Positions 9,550-17,068 of a stretch of 64,000 nucleotides of DNA are shown piece by piece (position 1 is the first letter of the stretch; the number at the start of each line of letters is the position of its first letter). Location of the stretch: positions 54,776-118,775 of the forward strand of contig JAKITK010000002.1 of NCBI GenBank assembly GCA_021648125.1. Reading direction: 5' to 3'. This DNA comes from Lysobacterales bacterium. Its GTDB lineage: Bacteria; Pseudomonadota; Gammaproteobacteria; Xanthomonadales; SZUA-36. The notes beneath the pieces were generated by a model. That model saw nothing but the letters and a program-made list of their open reading frames with translations, was not told the origin of the DNA and made no database searches. The translations under genes were made by a program, and so were the position numbers.

Positions 9550-9860
9550 TCATACACCCATTTACACCCAATTAACAATGTGCGGGGTTGTATGTGTGGT
9601 TTCTTGGGGCAGGCAGAGATGCTCACAATACTTCGCCAGCATGCAGAGCAACAAACCTTGGGGGCTTCATTAACAGATGAGGAAAGTCCGGCTGCTAGGC
9701 AGCTAAAAGACTGTGCTTGAATTAAAAAAATGAGTGTTCAAGAACGCCCGCGCTAGCGGACCTTTAATTTACCAAACCTTGCGATGATTGTTTGTATATC
9801 AAGTTATGTATAGTTATAATACACATTAGATATACTCTATTAAACTTGTTATAAAATAAT
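9550..9860. other. Non-coding stretch between fic and the ATPase remnant
   Basis: No convincing gene. A TTTCTTGGGGCAGGCA string near 9600 resembles the core of the 43-bp direct repeats at 12228-12327, suggesting related repeat debris. An AGGAAAGTCCGG string near 9679 looks like a conserved piece of RNase P RNA, but the rest of that molecule is missing. The last ~100 bp are very AT-rich. Confidence 0.4.
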
Positions 9861-10458
9861 ATGGATCCAGTAAGAAACCCATTTGCTCCCGGTTATGTTC
9901 TTCGGTGCCGGTCTCCCGCAAATCGCAGCATTGACAGGTGATGCTAAATCTTATTCTGAAAGGCTTTTCAACTTTCCACCCGTTGGCCCCCTTGATGAAT
10001 CAGCCGCAACCTCCGCAATTAAACACCCCATCCAGGCTGAAGGCGAAAGTATCACTAATGCCGCAATAGAAATGATTTATAAGAAGACCGAAGGCTATCC
10101 TTATTTTCTACAAGAATGGGGGTTTCAGGCGTGGAACTTAGCCGACAAATCACCCATTAACGAAGGCGATGTTGAAAATGCGACTGTGGCGGCACTTCGT
10201 CGCCTAGATGATGGTTTTTTTCGGGTTAGGTTTGAGCGGCTAACGCCTAAAGAGCGAGAATATGTTATTGCAATGGCCTCCCTCGGCAACGGCCCTTATC
10301 GATCATCAGATGTCGCTGATGTACTGGGTGAGGATATGCGTTCCCTTGGGCCAAGGCGTGCAAAAATAATTCATAAAGGGATGATTTATAGCGAAGCTTA
10401 TGGGGATATTGATTTTACAGTGCCGATGTTTGAGGGTTTTTTGAATCGTTATACATAA
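9861..10458 (+). pseudogene. AAA-family ATP-binding protein with internal deletion
   Basis: The frame starting at ATG 9861 reads MDPVRNPFAPG, the typical N-terminus of a family of ~400-residue AAA ATPases. It then runs directly into sequence belonging, in another frame, to the C-terminal half of the same family (LPVMFFGAGLPQIAAL to the end at 10458). The central part with Walker A and Walker B is missing, and the junction near 9890-9895 is out of frame. The C-terminal half is otherwise well preserved (KTEGYPYFLQEWGFQAW, FRVRFERLTPKEREYV). It is therefore a deletion derivative without ATPase activity. The deletion is inferred from family memory, not from an alignment. Confidence 0.75.
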
Positions 10459-10746
10459 TATCATCTATTAGATGATGTCAGTCTGGCCCGAGTCGTAACC
10501 ACTGGAGAAGACCCAATGTAGAGTTTTCATGACTTAGATCAATTAACTCTTATCGGGTACTGTGTATACTAGGCGAGAGTTCTGATGAACTTGTTTTGTA
10601 GGAGGGAATATACTTATTTGTTTCTTCCTTATGTTTTTTTTCGATGAATGGAATCATCTTGAATTCAGGGGGGTAGTTACAGACACTAAACCCTACTGCA
10701 CTGTAATTTTACTCTCTGACTAACAGGTGACTCCCTGGAGGTAGTC

Positions 10747-12102
10747 ATGAGGTTAATTAGTATTCTTCTTTTTGCCCTAAGCGGGCTTGTTCTCGTCACC
10801 CACGCCTCAGCAGTTGCTCTGAATCCCGGCAAAGAGGGGCAAGTATTAATCTTCCCTTATTATAGTAATTTGGGGGGTAATCAAACCCTGATCCAAATTA
10901 CTAAGCCGCTTCAAGGGGCCGGGGCATCTGCACCAAGGGCTCTCAAGGTTCACTTTAGAGACCGTAACGGCAATCGAGTGCTGAGTTTTAATCTCTACCT
11001 TGCCGAAGCACTCTGGTCGGCAGCCATAACCACTGTAAATGGCCAATCGCAGTTAATCCTTCCGGATAATAGTTGTACTGTGCCGCAACTTAAACAAGCT
11101 GGCACCAATAATGCGGTGGCAGTGCCACTGACTTCCGGTTTCTTTGAAGTGGTGGATATGGGTAGCATTATCGAGCAGACCACGATTGATGCTGCCAAAG
11201 ATTTTGATTGTGATCGCTTAGAAGCCATGTGGGCTGAGGGTGGCGTCTGGCAAACCGGTGATTCCGGGTTTGAGCTCGCCCCGCCACAAGGCCGCCTGCG
11301 CGGCACCGCCCAGTTGATCAATGTTCAGGAAGGCACGCTGTATTCTTTTGTTGCTACAGCTTTAACTGAGTTCAGTGATATCCCGCAGCATACCGGGCCG
11401 GAATCTGAAGTACCTAACTTATCTACTCCGCATGATGCGGGGACGGCAAGTGGGAATACACAGAGCGTAAGATGCTTCAAACCTGTTCAAGAGCCAGCAG
11501 CATGCATTGTGGATACTTGGGCTGATCCTAAAGATGCAGTTGCAGCGGTGCTGTCTTCCAATGAGTTGAGAGGCGAATATACAATTAATGATGAGGTTGG
11601 GGCGAAAGCCGAGCTAATTCTTACCTTCCCACTAGAGCCATTTAGAACGGAAGGGGATGGACTCCCATCGGCTCCTGTGATGCTAGATATTAGTGGTGTT
11701 ATTGGACCCAATGCCGGTTGGTGTGCACCTCTACTTTCAGTACCACCATGTATCGGCAATTACCAGCAATTCACATCAGAAAGCGTCTCTCTAGTCTCAT
11801 TTAATGATAAGAGCGAAGACTTTGGTAATCTGGTTGTTCCTGATATTTTAAAAGATGCCCATATTGCATTCTTCCCGGAGCCAGGCGATCCACCGTTACC
11901 TAAGGCATCAACTGTAGGGGTATATTTCCCAGGCGTATTGCCGCAGCTATTGACTAGCAATTCAGGCACGAGGTATGCGGGAGTTCCAGTTATCGGCTAT
12001 ATTTTGCAAAAGTACACCAACGGCCAGTTAAGCAATGAGCAAGGAGAGACGATCAAAGCCAATTATGGCAATGCTTTTGAACTATCACAAAAAGGGAATT
12101 AA
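10747..12102 (+). CDS. Secreted protein of unknown function
   Basis: 451 residues with a clear signal peptide (MRLISILLFALSGLVLVTHA, cleavage near ASA). The mature N-terminus (GQVLIFPYYSNLGGNQTLIQI) resembles uncharacterised exported proteins of marine and environmental gammaproteobacteria that share a VLxxPYYxxxxGxxTLI pattern. There are no membrane segments beyond the signal peptide, four or more Cys residues that could form disulfides, and no recognisable catalytic motif. A good GGAGG lies five bases before the ATG. It is followed by a short exported stub that may have been co-transcribed. Function unknown. Confidence 0.7.
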   Translation: MRLISILLFALSGLVLVTHASAVALNPGKEGQVLIFPYYSNLGGNQTLIQITKPLQGAGASAPRALKVHFRDRNGNRVLSFNLYLAEALWSAAITTVNGQSQLILPDNSCTVPQLKQAGTNNAVAVPLTSGFFEVVDMGSIIEQTTIDAAKDFDCDRLEAMWAEGGVWQTGDSGFELAPPQGRLRGTAQLINVQEGTLYSFVATALTEFSDIPQHTGPESEVPNLSTPHDAGTASGNTQSVRCFKPVQEPAACIVDTWADPKDAVAAVLSSNELRGEYTINDEVGAKAELILTFPLEPFRTEGDGLPSAPVMLDISGVIGPNAGWCAPLLSVPPCIGNYQQFTSESVSLVSFNDKSEDFGNLVVPDILKDAHIAFFPEPGDPPLPKASTVGVYFPGVLPQLLTSNSGTRYAGVPVIGYILQKYTNGQLSNEQGETIKANYGNAFELSQKGN

Positions 12103-12106
12103 GTCG

Positions 12107-12220
12107 ATGTTAAAGAAACTACTTACATTATCACTATTATCCTTATTTCATATTCAGCCAGCGCTTTGTGCGCAAAATAAATATAAGCCGCCATCTACCG
12201 ACCGGGCTTTATGGAAGTAA
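12107..12220 (+). pseudogene. Truncated exported protein: signal peptide followed by early stop
   Basis: Thirty-seven codons begin with a convincing signal peptide (MLKKLLTLSLLSLFHIQPAL, then CAQ) and stop 15 residues after the predicted cleavage site. It begins four bases after the stop of the secreted-protein gene, preceded by an AAAGGG-like Shine-Dalgarno, so it was probably the second gene of an operon. The 43-bp direct repeats begin within 10 bp of its stop, suggesting that repeat insertion or a deletion removed the rest. A genuine 37-residue secreted peptide cannot be excluded. Confidence 0.5.
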
Positions 12221-12227
12221 GGTTTCT

Positions 12228-12327
12228 TGAGTTTCTTGGGACAGGCACCTATCGCATTCCGTAGGCATGATGAGTTTCTTGGGATGAGTTTCTTGGGACA
12301 GGCACCTATCGCATTCCGTAGGCATGA
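12228..12327. repeat. Two 43-bp direct repeats plus a partial unit
   Basis: The 43-base unit at 12228-12270 recurs without change at 12285-12327. Between them, 12271-12284 is a 14-base partial copy of the unit start (TGAGTTTCTTGGGA). The unit carries GGGACAGGCACC and CGCATTCCGTAGGCATGA. It resembles ends of mobile or REP-like elements, but no transposase remains here. A degenerate relative is seen near 9600. Confidence 0.85.
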
Positions 12328-12372
12328 CAAACACTATGCACGAGCCTGAGCGAGGTTTTGGTCTAATAAACC

Positions 12373-12406
12373 TTGACAATAAGACCAGACCAGACCAGAC
12401 TATAAA
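12373..12406 (+). promoter_or_regulatory. Candidate promoter with pentamer tandem repeat in the spacer
   Basis: A perfect -35 TTGACA lies at 12373-12378 and a -10-like TATAAA at 12401-12406, 23 bp before the antitoxin ATG. The spacer is 22 bp and contains 3.6 copies of GACCA (12383-12400). Loss of exactly one pentamer would leave a 17-bp spacer, the sigma-70 optimum. Promoter activity is inferred. Confidence 0.45.
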
Positions 12407-12428
12407 AATATCTTGTTAGGGTGTTGCC

Positions 12429-12689
12429 ATGGAAATCACTAATATATCTGAAGCTAAAGCCAGTTTGTCCCAGTTAATTAAACGGGTTCAGACAACAGAT
12501 GAGCCAATCATCATTGGTAAAGCGGGCAAACCGGTTGCTGTGCTGTCGCCTTTCCGTGCGGATACTTCTGTGCGCAAGCTTGGAGGCAGTTGGGAAGGAA
12601 AAGTTGAAATCTCAGAAGAATCTGATGCCCTTGATTGTTCTATAGAAAATAGTTTTTACCAGTCATCGGTTTTTCCCGAAAACGAATGA
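12429..12689 (+). CDS. Type II antitoxin, Phd/YefM family
   Basis: 86 residues. The N-terminal domain (ITNISEAKASLSQLIKRVQT, then EPIIIGKAGKPVAVLSPF) is typical of Phd/YefM DNA-binding antitoxins. The C-terminal tail after residue 60 is acidic and likely disordered until it wraps the toxin. It overlaps the PIN toxin by 4 bp (ATGA), the usual coupled arrangement. It should neutralise the toxin and repress its own promoter. Confidence 0.9.
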   Translation: MEITNISEAKASLSQLIKRVQTTDEPIIIGKAGKPVAVLSPFRADTSVRKLGGSWEGKVEISEESDALDCSIENSFYQSSVFPENE

Positions 12690-13063
12690 ATCTGTTGCTT
12701 GATACCCATGTTCTGATTTGGGCTTTGGAAAATAACCCAAAATTATCAGATCAGGCGCGCGCAGCCATCATAGATGGAAGCAATGTTGTTTTTGTTAGCT
12801 CAGTTTCGGCTTGGGAAATCAGTATAAAAAAAGCGACAGGGAAACTAAAGGTTCCAGATAATTTATTTGAAGAGATAAATCTGCATCGTTTCACTCCTCT
12901 TAATATCAATTTTGATCACGCACAACTTGCAGGTAAATTACCTGCGATTCATAAAGATCCTTTCGACCGGATGTTGATTGCACAAGCAATGATTGAAAAA
13001 CTATGCCTAGTAAGCCGAGATAGTCTTTTCACCCAATATGATGTGAAGTTGCTTGGTGCATAG
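12686..13063 (+). CDS. PIN-domain ribonuclease toxin (VapC-like)
   Basis: 125 residues, normal for a PIN toxin. The Mg-binding acidic residues are all present: Asp6 in LLLDTHVLIW, Glu44 in SAWEIS, Asp91/Asp94 in KDPFDRMLIAQA, and Asp112 in SRDSLF, so the toxin looks intact. PIN toxins cleave structured RNAs such as tRNA; the target here is unknown. Its partner is the Phd-type antitoxin encoded just upstream. Pairing of Phd/YefM with PIN, rather than with Doc or YoeB, is common for the subgroup with a WEISIK motif. Confidence 0.9.
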   Translation: MNLLLDTHVLIWALENNPKLSDQARAAIIDGSNVVFVSSVSAWEISIKKATGKLKVPDNLFEEINLHRFTPLNINFDHAQLAGKLPAIHKDPFDRMLIAQAMIEKLCLVSRDSLFTQYDVKLLGA

Positions 13064-13111
13064 TTCTGCATTGCATCTCAAGAACAAGTAACAAAGCTTC
13101 AATTTAAAGCA

Positions 13112-14626
13112 TTAAAACCAGGGTGCTCTGTTGGTTTTAATTGCGCTCTGTATGTTTTCTAAATACTGGTTTGCCTGTTGCATGGAAATATAGGGAATAA
13201 CGATTTCTCCCGCGGCTAAAGAAATTCTTAGGGTGGCAAGTTTGCGCCGGCGTTGCAGTGGCGACTGCCGGATTTCTGTGCGCTGGACTTTGTATAAAGG
13301 AAATAGTGTGCGTTTAAAACCAAACAGCCCACTTTGAAATACTCCGTAGTTTTGTGCATGTCCAAAGCGGTACATACGCCAGCGTTTGATGACTAGCGGT
13401 AGCATGATGATTGCGACAATAGCGGCGATACCGGCAGATTGATAACTTTGCTGGGTGAGGTAGTAGCCAGCAATAATGGTCATCGGGCTCACAAACCAAA
13501 TCAGCCAAGTTTTTAGAATATAGCGACGGTCGATGGCTTGTTCGGGGATTTCATCAGGCACATCGGCAAATACTAGTTTCTTCAAGTCGGGTATTTCAGC
13601 CTGTCTACGCGCTGGGATAATGAATGCATTGCGTTTACCGGGTTGACCTGCATGCGAGCTCGCTACTTGGCCGAAAATAATGTTCTGCCGGCGTATTAAG
13701 CGACCAATAAAGTTGCTCTGGCTAACAAAGGTTTGTACTTTGATGATCTTCAGTGATTCTTCAAAACGCGTTAATAAGCCACTGTGGCGTTTCAGCGATG
13801 TTTGCTTGGCGCTTAGTTTGTAACCATAGTAGCGGTAGATAGCACCAAGGATTGAAAATAGGAACATCAGTAGAATCACAAAGGTGATCATTAGTAAGCC
13901 TGCGCCGATCTTGCCAGCGGGGCCGTCTCCGAGAAACTGTAGCACTGGGATAATTAATTGCTCGATAAGTGTGCGTGCAAAATCCTTAAAGCTACTGAAG
14001 AACACACCCATTAACGGCGCTAAAATCACCAGAAGGAAAAACACGCCATTGCTGGAAACTCCGTATGCAACAAGGTCTTTCAGTGAAGCACTGGCAATCA
14101 GTTCGCCGTCACTCTCACTGGCATCGGTGGCTGGAATACCACCGCTTTGGGTAGCAACAGTCTGCTGATGTTGCAGTATTTCTGTGCGTAATGTGGTGGC
14201 TGTGGCAGCGGGAATTCCGCCAAGATCTGCTTCGTTACCCTTGGAGCCGGCGGTTTCAATCTTCAGGACTACCAGCCCGAACGGGCGAAAATAAACAGGC
14301 GTTAAAATATTCACATTCTGAATCCGGTCAAAATGGATCACTCGGTGATTTTTTTTGAAAACCCCATCATTGATCAGAATTTTATCGCCCTGCCGGCGAT
14401 ATTTAAAAAACCAGAACTGCAGGATGGCACTACCAATAATAAGCAGGCTGAGTCCGATGATTAAAGCTAAAGTCACAGTAAGTTTTTTATTTGAAGCAAA
14501 CACGATAACCAACATAGGTGCGAGTGCTGGTAGCGCGTCTCTCAGCAAGTGAACGAGTGTTTTCCCAATAAAGAAAACCACCGAGAAAGGTGACAGTCGT
14601 TGCCAGTTATTTAAGCTGTTATTCAT
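13112..14626 (-). CDS. PH-domain (bPH2) membrane protein, YdbT-like
   Basis: 504 residues with several paired hydrophobic segments (about 25-60, 180-205, 230-260 and 380-415) separated by bacterial PH-like (bPH2, DUF304) domains. One carries RVIHFDRIQNVNILTPVYFRPFGL and another VQRTEIRQSPLQRRRKLATL. I chose ATG at 14626 (MNNSLNNWQRLSPFSV) rather than the longer frame from 14686. It overlaps the upstream gene by 8 bp, fitting translational coupling. YdbS/YdbT-type proteins are paired membrane proteins of poorly known role. It converges with the toxin gene 48 bp away. Confidence 0.8.
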   Translation of the reverse strand: MNNSLNNWQRLSPFSVVFFIGKTLVHLLRDALPALAPMLVIVFASNKKLTVTLALIIGLSLLIIGSAILQFWFFKYRRQGDKILINDGVFKKNHRVIHFDRIQNVNILTPVYFRPFGLVVLKIETAGSKGNEADLGGIPAATATTLRTEILQHQQTVATQSGGIPATDASESDGELIASASLKDLVAYGVSSNGVFFLLVILAPLMGVFFSSFKDFARTLIEQLIIPVLQFLGDGPAGKIGAGLLMITFVILLMFLFSILGAIYRYYGYKLSAKQTSLKRHSGLLTRFEESLKIIKVQTFVSQSNFIGRLIRRQNIIFGQVASSHAGQPGKRNAFIIPARRQAEIPDLKKLVFADVPDEIPEQAIDRRYILKTWLIWFVSPMTIIAGYYLTQQSYQSAGIAAIVAIIMLPLVIKRWRMYRFGHAQNYGVFQSGLFGFKRTLFPLYKVQRTEIRQSPLQRRRKLATLRISLAAGEIVIPYISMQQANQYLENIQSAIKTNRAPWF

Positions 14627-15131
14627 GCTTGGACTGATATTCAGCTTCGCTGAAATCCAATATATGCTGACGAATTGTTTCCGCATCAGCTTTAGCTAAA
14701 CCCGCTATGGTTAAGTCCGAGTAGGCACCACCCGCAGTAAAGAATTTTAGGCTTGCCAATCCAAACTTGCGCTCTAGTGGGCCATGGGAAAGATCAATAT
14801 GCTGGATGCGTGAGAAGCTCACTGCGGTTTTCTTTTTCCACCAGAGACCGCGTTGGAACATCAAGTCAAAATCACCCCGGCGGTATGAACAAGCTTTTGC
14901 TGAAAAATAGCTGAATATTATGCTTAATACTGCCAGCAGTAGAAAAGCTGGTATTGAATAAATCGGCAGAAAAACCCAATTCATAAAGTAGTTGCTTGCC
15001 AATATTATCAGTAAAACAATGCCCCAGCTAAGTGCGGTTGATATCATCGACAGCCGTGGGTAGTTGTCTGCCAAAGGTAGAAAGCCGGCTTCATCAGCGG
15101 CTTGGTCTTGCGAAGTGGTTTGTGAATGCAT
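14619..15131 (-). CDS. PH-domain (bPH2) membrane protein, YdbS-like
   Basis: 170 residues: a short cytoplasmic N-terminus, two transmembrane helices (about 35-55 and 60-82) and one bPH2 domain (FQRGLWWKKKTAVSFSRIQHIDLSHGPLERKFGLASL). This is the small partner usually encoded before a larger multi-PH protein, and here the pair overlaps by 8 bp. The function of this pair is not established in most bacteria. Confidence 0.85.
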   Translation of the reverse strand: MHSQTTSQDQAADEAGFLPLADNYPRLSMISTALSWGIVLLIILASNYFMNWVFLPIYSIPAFLLLAVLSIIFSYFSAKACSYRRGDFDLMFQRGLWWKKKTAVSFSRIQHIDLSHGPLERKFGLASLKFFTAGGAYSDLTIAGLAKADAETIRQHILDFSEAEYQSKHE

Positions 15132-15307
15132 TATTGGCTCCCTCTGCCCTGAATACCTAAGCTAATATTTATGCTAATACCTAAGAGTGATTCTAGCTCA
15201 TTAGCCGACAGAATAAATGTGGAATAAGTCACGCTCTGAATATACAGTGCGCGCAAATTCTGAGAGTGTTTACGCTATTTGTCAAACAACTCAGATTACA
15301 GGCGTGA

Positions 15308-15538
15308 TCAAAGATCGTCCAGTTGTTTTGCCAATGCCTCTAGTTTTTCCCGACTGCGTTGTAATACCGCCTTCTGAACTTCAAATTCTTCACGGCTGAC
15401 TAGGTCTAGTCCTTCGAGGCCCTGATGTAGTATCTGGCGGAATCGGGTGCGTATCTCGCTGGCAACTTGTTGCCCGCCTTCAGGCAGGACATCGCTAAGG
15501 CGGCGGCTGAGGGCATCAATTTTTGCGGGATCAATCAT
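15308..15538 (-). CDS. ubiK: Ubiquinone biosynthesis accessory factor UbiK
   Basis: 76 residues with a C-terminal coiled coil (EFEVQKAVLQRSREKLEALAK), typical of UbiK/YqiC. UbiK binds UbiJ and supports the later, lipid-associated steps of aerobic ubiquinone synthesis. It is divergent from glnK across 110 bp. In many gammaproteobacteria the order is comM-ubiK-glnK-amtB; here comM is about 7 kb away and amtB is absent. Confidence 0.9.
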   Translation of the reverse strand: MIDPAKIDALSRRLSDVLPEGGQQVASEIRTRFRQILHQGLEGLDLVSREEFEVQKAVLQRSREKLEALAKQLDDL

Positions 15539-15621
15539 AACGGTTACCTTTTCTATTGCTTTATACTATAGCAAGACAGAACAGCATTATCTGTAATAAA
15601 ACAACTGCGACAAAAAACTGA

Positions 15622-15987
<366 letters not shown>

Positions 15988-16155
15988 CACGGCGACGCCG
16001 GGTAATATTTGTAACCAAATGCAGCAGACTTTCGTTCTATCTATAAATCGTGGTGGTTTATCGCAGCTTTTCGGAAACGAGTCTTTGTTGGTTGAACTTT
16101 CACAGCTAAACCATGACTGACTAAGCAGATCAATCGAGGGAGTTTATTACAGATT

Positions 16156-17049
16156 ATGCAGGTAGGTGTTAACAAAACAGTGGGTTTTATTGGCCTGGGT
16201 GCGATGGGTAAGCCAATGGCGGCACATCTGCTCAAGGCCGCTTGTAATCTGCAGGTATGGAACAGAACTACAAGTGTGGCAGAACACTTCCAGGCAGAGT
16301 ATGTCGCTCAGGATCGCCTACATGTGGCTGCCAATTTAAGCACCATGGCTGCGGACTGTGAAACTATCTTCACCTGTGTTTCTGCCGATAAAGACCTAAT
16401 CGAAATCGCAGATGAATTACTTCCGTCACTTTCGGTTAATTCTATTATTTGTGACCATTCCACTATTGCGCCGAAAACCGCAAGCACATTGGGCCTTAAA
16501 CTAGCCTCGGTAGGCTGCCATTTTATTGATGCGCCGGTCTCTGGTGGAATTGAAGGTGCTCGCAGGGGTAGTTTGGTCGCGATGGTGGGTGGAGATAAAA
16601 CCATTATTGAGCGAATTTCACCACTTTTGAATTGTTATATCAGTAAAATCAGCAGAATGGGCTGCATTGGTACAGGGCAGGCGACCAAAGCGCTAAATCA
16701 GATCATGATTGCGGGTATAGCTGAAGCGGTAACAGAGGCTTTGGCACTTGCAGAAAAGTTAAAACTACTAACAAATCAATTGCTTGAAGTTCTTGTCGGT
16801 GGCGCGGCGGCTAGTTGGTTTATGTCACATCGTGGACAAAGCATGTTAGAGGAGCGTTTTAGTGAAGGCTTTAAATTGTCCCTGTTATATAAGGATTTAG
16901 GGATTTGTGAAGAGTTGGCACGAAACTTGGATTTAGACTTGTATCTGCTTGGCAGTGCCCGGGAAGATTACTATCGGTTAATCCAGACAGGCGAGGGAGA
17001 TTTTGATATCTCAGCATTAATTCATTTGAAGCAAGGGAGAATTGATTAG
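16156..17049 (+). CDS. NAD(P)-dependent beta-hydroxyacid dehydrogenase (3-hydroxyisobutyrate dehydrogenase family)
   Basis: 297 residues. The Rossmann motif GFIGLGAMGKP is at 10-20, the substrate-binding signature DAPVSGGIEGARRGSL at 125-140, and catalytic Lys178 lies in GTGQATKALNQ. The family oxidises short beta-hydroxyacids (3-hydroxyisobutyrate, tartronate semialdehyde, glyoxylate or succinic-semialdehyde reductases). The substrate cannot be assigned from sequence. It lies where amtB would be expected, and a TolB-like/TPR gene starts 20 bp after its stop, so the two are probably co-transcribed. Confidence 0.87.
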   Translation: MQVGVNKTVGFIGLGAMGKPMAAHLLKAACNLQVWNRTTSVAEHFQAEYVAQDRLHVAANLSTMAADCETIFTCVSADKDLIEIADELLPSLSVNSIICDHSTIAPKTASTLGLKLASVGCHFIDAPVSGGIEGARRGSLVAMVGGDKTIIERISPLLNCYISKISRMGCIGTGQATKALNQIMIAGIAEAVTEALALAEKLKLLTNQLLEVLVGGAAASWFMSHRGQSMLEERFSEGFKLSLLYKDLGICEELARNLDLDLYLLGSAREDYYRLIQTGEGDFDISALIHLKQGRID

Positions 17050-17068
17050 GGTTGCTATATAGTGACTC

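Noticed and set aside
9670..9700. AGGAAAGTCCGG, a conserved string of RNase P RNA
   Set aside because: The other conserved parts of the molecule, including the 3' end, are absent around it, so it is either chance or an unrecognisable fragment.
15217..15399. 60-codon plus-strand frame near ubiK
   Set aside because: Overlaps ubiK antisense and has no family resemblance.
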